8,366 nucleotides of DNA from Rhodospirillales bacterium (GTDB lineage Bacteria; Pseudomonadota; Alphaproteobacteria; Rhodospirillales; JAOUPW01): contig JAOUPW010000057.1 in NCBI GenBank assembly GCA_029879665.1, positions 1-8,366 on the forward strand, written 5' to 3'. The number at the start of each line of letters is the position of its first letter. The first letter of the stretch is position 1. The notes beneath the pieces were generated by a model. That model saw only the letters and a list, made by a program, of their open reading frames with translations. It had not been told where the DNA came from and searched no databases. Position numbers and translations under genes: made by a program. Positions 7,505 to 8,366 of the stretch are shown here, in pieces.

Positions 7505-7534
7505 AACGCCCGGCGGAAAATTCCGCCGGGCGTT
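7505..7534 (-). terminator. Intrinsic terminator, perfect 14-bp stem, mainly for the - strand gene
   Basis: AACGCCCGGCGGAA (7505-7518) pairs perfectly with TTCCGCCGGGCGTT (7521-7534) across a 2-nt loop (in practice the inner A/T pairs open to a larger loop). Read on the - strand the stem runs into TTTTTCTT, a good T-run, 28 bp after the stop of the - strand gene. On the + strand the following bases (TTCATTCGCG) are a poor T-run, but the hairpin lies 27 bp after the lipoprotein stop and may still stop that transcript, so it may act in both directions. Confidence 0.85.
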
Positions 7535-7562
7535 CATTCGCGTGTTTATCAGAAGCGATTGA

Positions 7563-8366
7563 TTAAGGAGTCGTCACGACCTCCGGTTCAAGGCCAAGAA
7601 TCCTGTCGACCTCGGCGATTACCGCTTCTGTGACTTCTTTGTTCGCGGCGTCGGCCAGGGCTTCGCTCTGGGCTTCCGCGGACTCGGTAACCGCCGTCTC
7701 GGCGTCCACAATCTGTCCGTCAACGGATTCCGTCACGGCTACCTCGGCTTCTTCAACCTCAGTTTTCGCGTCGGCAATTGCTTCAGCGGTCACGTCGGCA
7801 GGGTCGGCATCGACAAGGGCCTCAACGGCGCTCACAGCTTCCTGGACAGCAGTATTTTCCGGATCAATTTCAGAAAGAGACGAAAGAGCATCAGCCAATT
7901 CGTCAATGGCGGCATCAAGTTCCGCCGCAGTTGCTGCCTTTTCTTCATCAGTTACAGCTGCTTGATAGCTAGCAAGCGCTTCGTCAACGGCGCTGAACTT
8001 CGCATCAAGGTCATCGCCGATACCACTAAGGCCTTCTTTGGCGGCAGTCAGGGTTTCCAAAGATTCCACCAGGGAATTGGTGGCATTGACGGCATCAATA
8101 TAAGCCGCGATCCGGCCGACACGAGAATTGGGCGCGGCATTCGCGAACGCCGTCGGAGAGGCATGGGCCGCATTCAAGGCGCCAAGGGCACTGGCAATGG
8201 CGCCATGGTTGTTCCCCTTGCCTGGATGACTTTCATCATGGAATCCGGACTTATCGGAATGGCCGAATGCATTTCCATTGCCAGATCCATTACCATTACC
8301 ATGGCCAGCACCGTCACTGTGTCCGCCCGACGCGGAAGCGCTCGCACCGCCACCGTTGCCGCCACC
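7563..8366 (-). CDS. Gly/Asn/His-rich and Ala/Glu-rich low-complexity protein of unknown function (5' truncated by window edge)
   Basis: The frame is open to the right edge, so the start lies beyond the window; 267 residues are visible. Visible residues 1-54 are low-complexity, rich in Gly, Ser, Asn and Ala with six His (GGGNGGGASASASGG, HGNGNGSGNGN, HPGKGNNHG). Residues about 55-90 are a more conserved-looking segment, AIASALGALNAAHASPTAF then NSRVGRIAAYIDAV, which I recall from uncharacterised alphaproteobacterial proteins. Residues about 95-260 are almost wholly Ala, Glu, Asp, Val, Thr and Ser, strongly acidic and helix-prone, with loosely repeated AVTES units. No cysteine is visible. An internal TTG at 8177 could be taken as the start, but the same reading frame continues upstream with consistent composition, so it is unlikely to be real. 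A Gly-rich front and a long acidic helical body would suit a surface or matrix protein, or His-mediated metal binding, but neither is shown. A strong terminator follows the stop. Confidence 0.8.
   Translation of the reverse strand, partial: GGGNGGGASASASGGHSDGAGHGNGNGSGNGNAFGHSDKSGFHDESHPGKGNNHGAIASALGALNAAHASPTAFANAAPNSRVGRIAAYIDAVNATNSLVESLETLTAAKEGLSGIGDDLDAKFSAVDEALASYQAAVTDEEKAATAAELDAAIDELADALSSLSEIDPENTAVQEAVSAVEALVDADPADVTAEAIADAKTEVEEAEVAVTESVDGQIVDAETAVTESAEAQSEALADAANKEVTEAVIAEVDRILGLEPEVVTTP

Noticed and set aside
7630..7965. A 111-residue + strand Ser/Ala-rich open frame
   Set aside because: It is the complement of the Ala/Glu-rich - strand gene; its Ser/Ala bias follows from that gene's codons.
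8174..8365. A - strand frame starting MAATVAVRALPRRADT
   Set aside because: Out of frame with the Gly/Asn-rich protein, whose own frame continues to the window edge with consistent composition.

Overview
The window reads as ordinary chromosomal DNA from a proteobacterium, most likely an alphaproteobacterium. The support is the protein families present: a DUF3750 exported protein, a DUF4139 exported protein, a Sel1-repeat lipoprotein with a peptidoglycan-binding tail, and a small periplasmic protein ending in an NGDIIIRR-type motif. I recognise these from memory of that class and could not search. Base composition is moderate, and the left third looks more AT-rich than the rest. I see no rRNA, tRNA, CRISPR array, insertion sequence or phage gene.

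Left part (1-2814, + strand) is a two-component signalling pair. A hybrid histidine kinase (PAS sensing, HisKA, HATPase and a C-terminal receiver) enters from beyond the left edge. It overlaps by 8 bp a response regulator made of a receiver and an HD-GYP domain. The pair should convert an unknown signal into cyclic-di-GMP breakdown.

Middle (2815-5362): a 169-bp gap holds a small repeat structure. It is followed by a stand-alone gene for a 698-residue exported DUF4139 protein with a C-terminal coiled coil. A 282-bp gap then contains short repeats and possible RNA hairpins but no convincing gene.

Right part (5363-8366): a small exported protein on the - strand is divergent from a + strand pair, an exported DUF3750 protein and a Sel1/peptidoglycan-binding lipoprotein. 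The pair is followed by a perfect 14-bp-stem terminator whose T-run mainly serves the converging - strand gene. That gene runs off the right edge. It encodes a Gly/Asn/His-rich then Ala/Glu-rich low-complexity protein.

Five of the seven genes concern either the cell envelope (signal peptides, lipobox, peptidoglycan binding) or cyclic-di-GMP control of lifestyle. Nothing shows that they act as one pathway. I found no clear new multi-gene system. The best leads are the unassigned exported proteins, the 11-bp-spaced repeat upstream of the DUF4139 gene, and the structured gap at 5266-5319.
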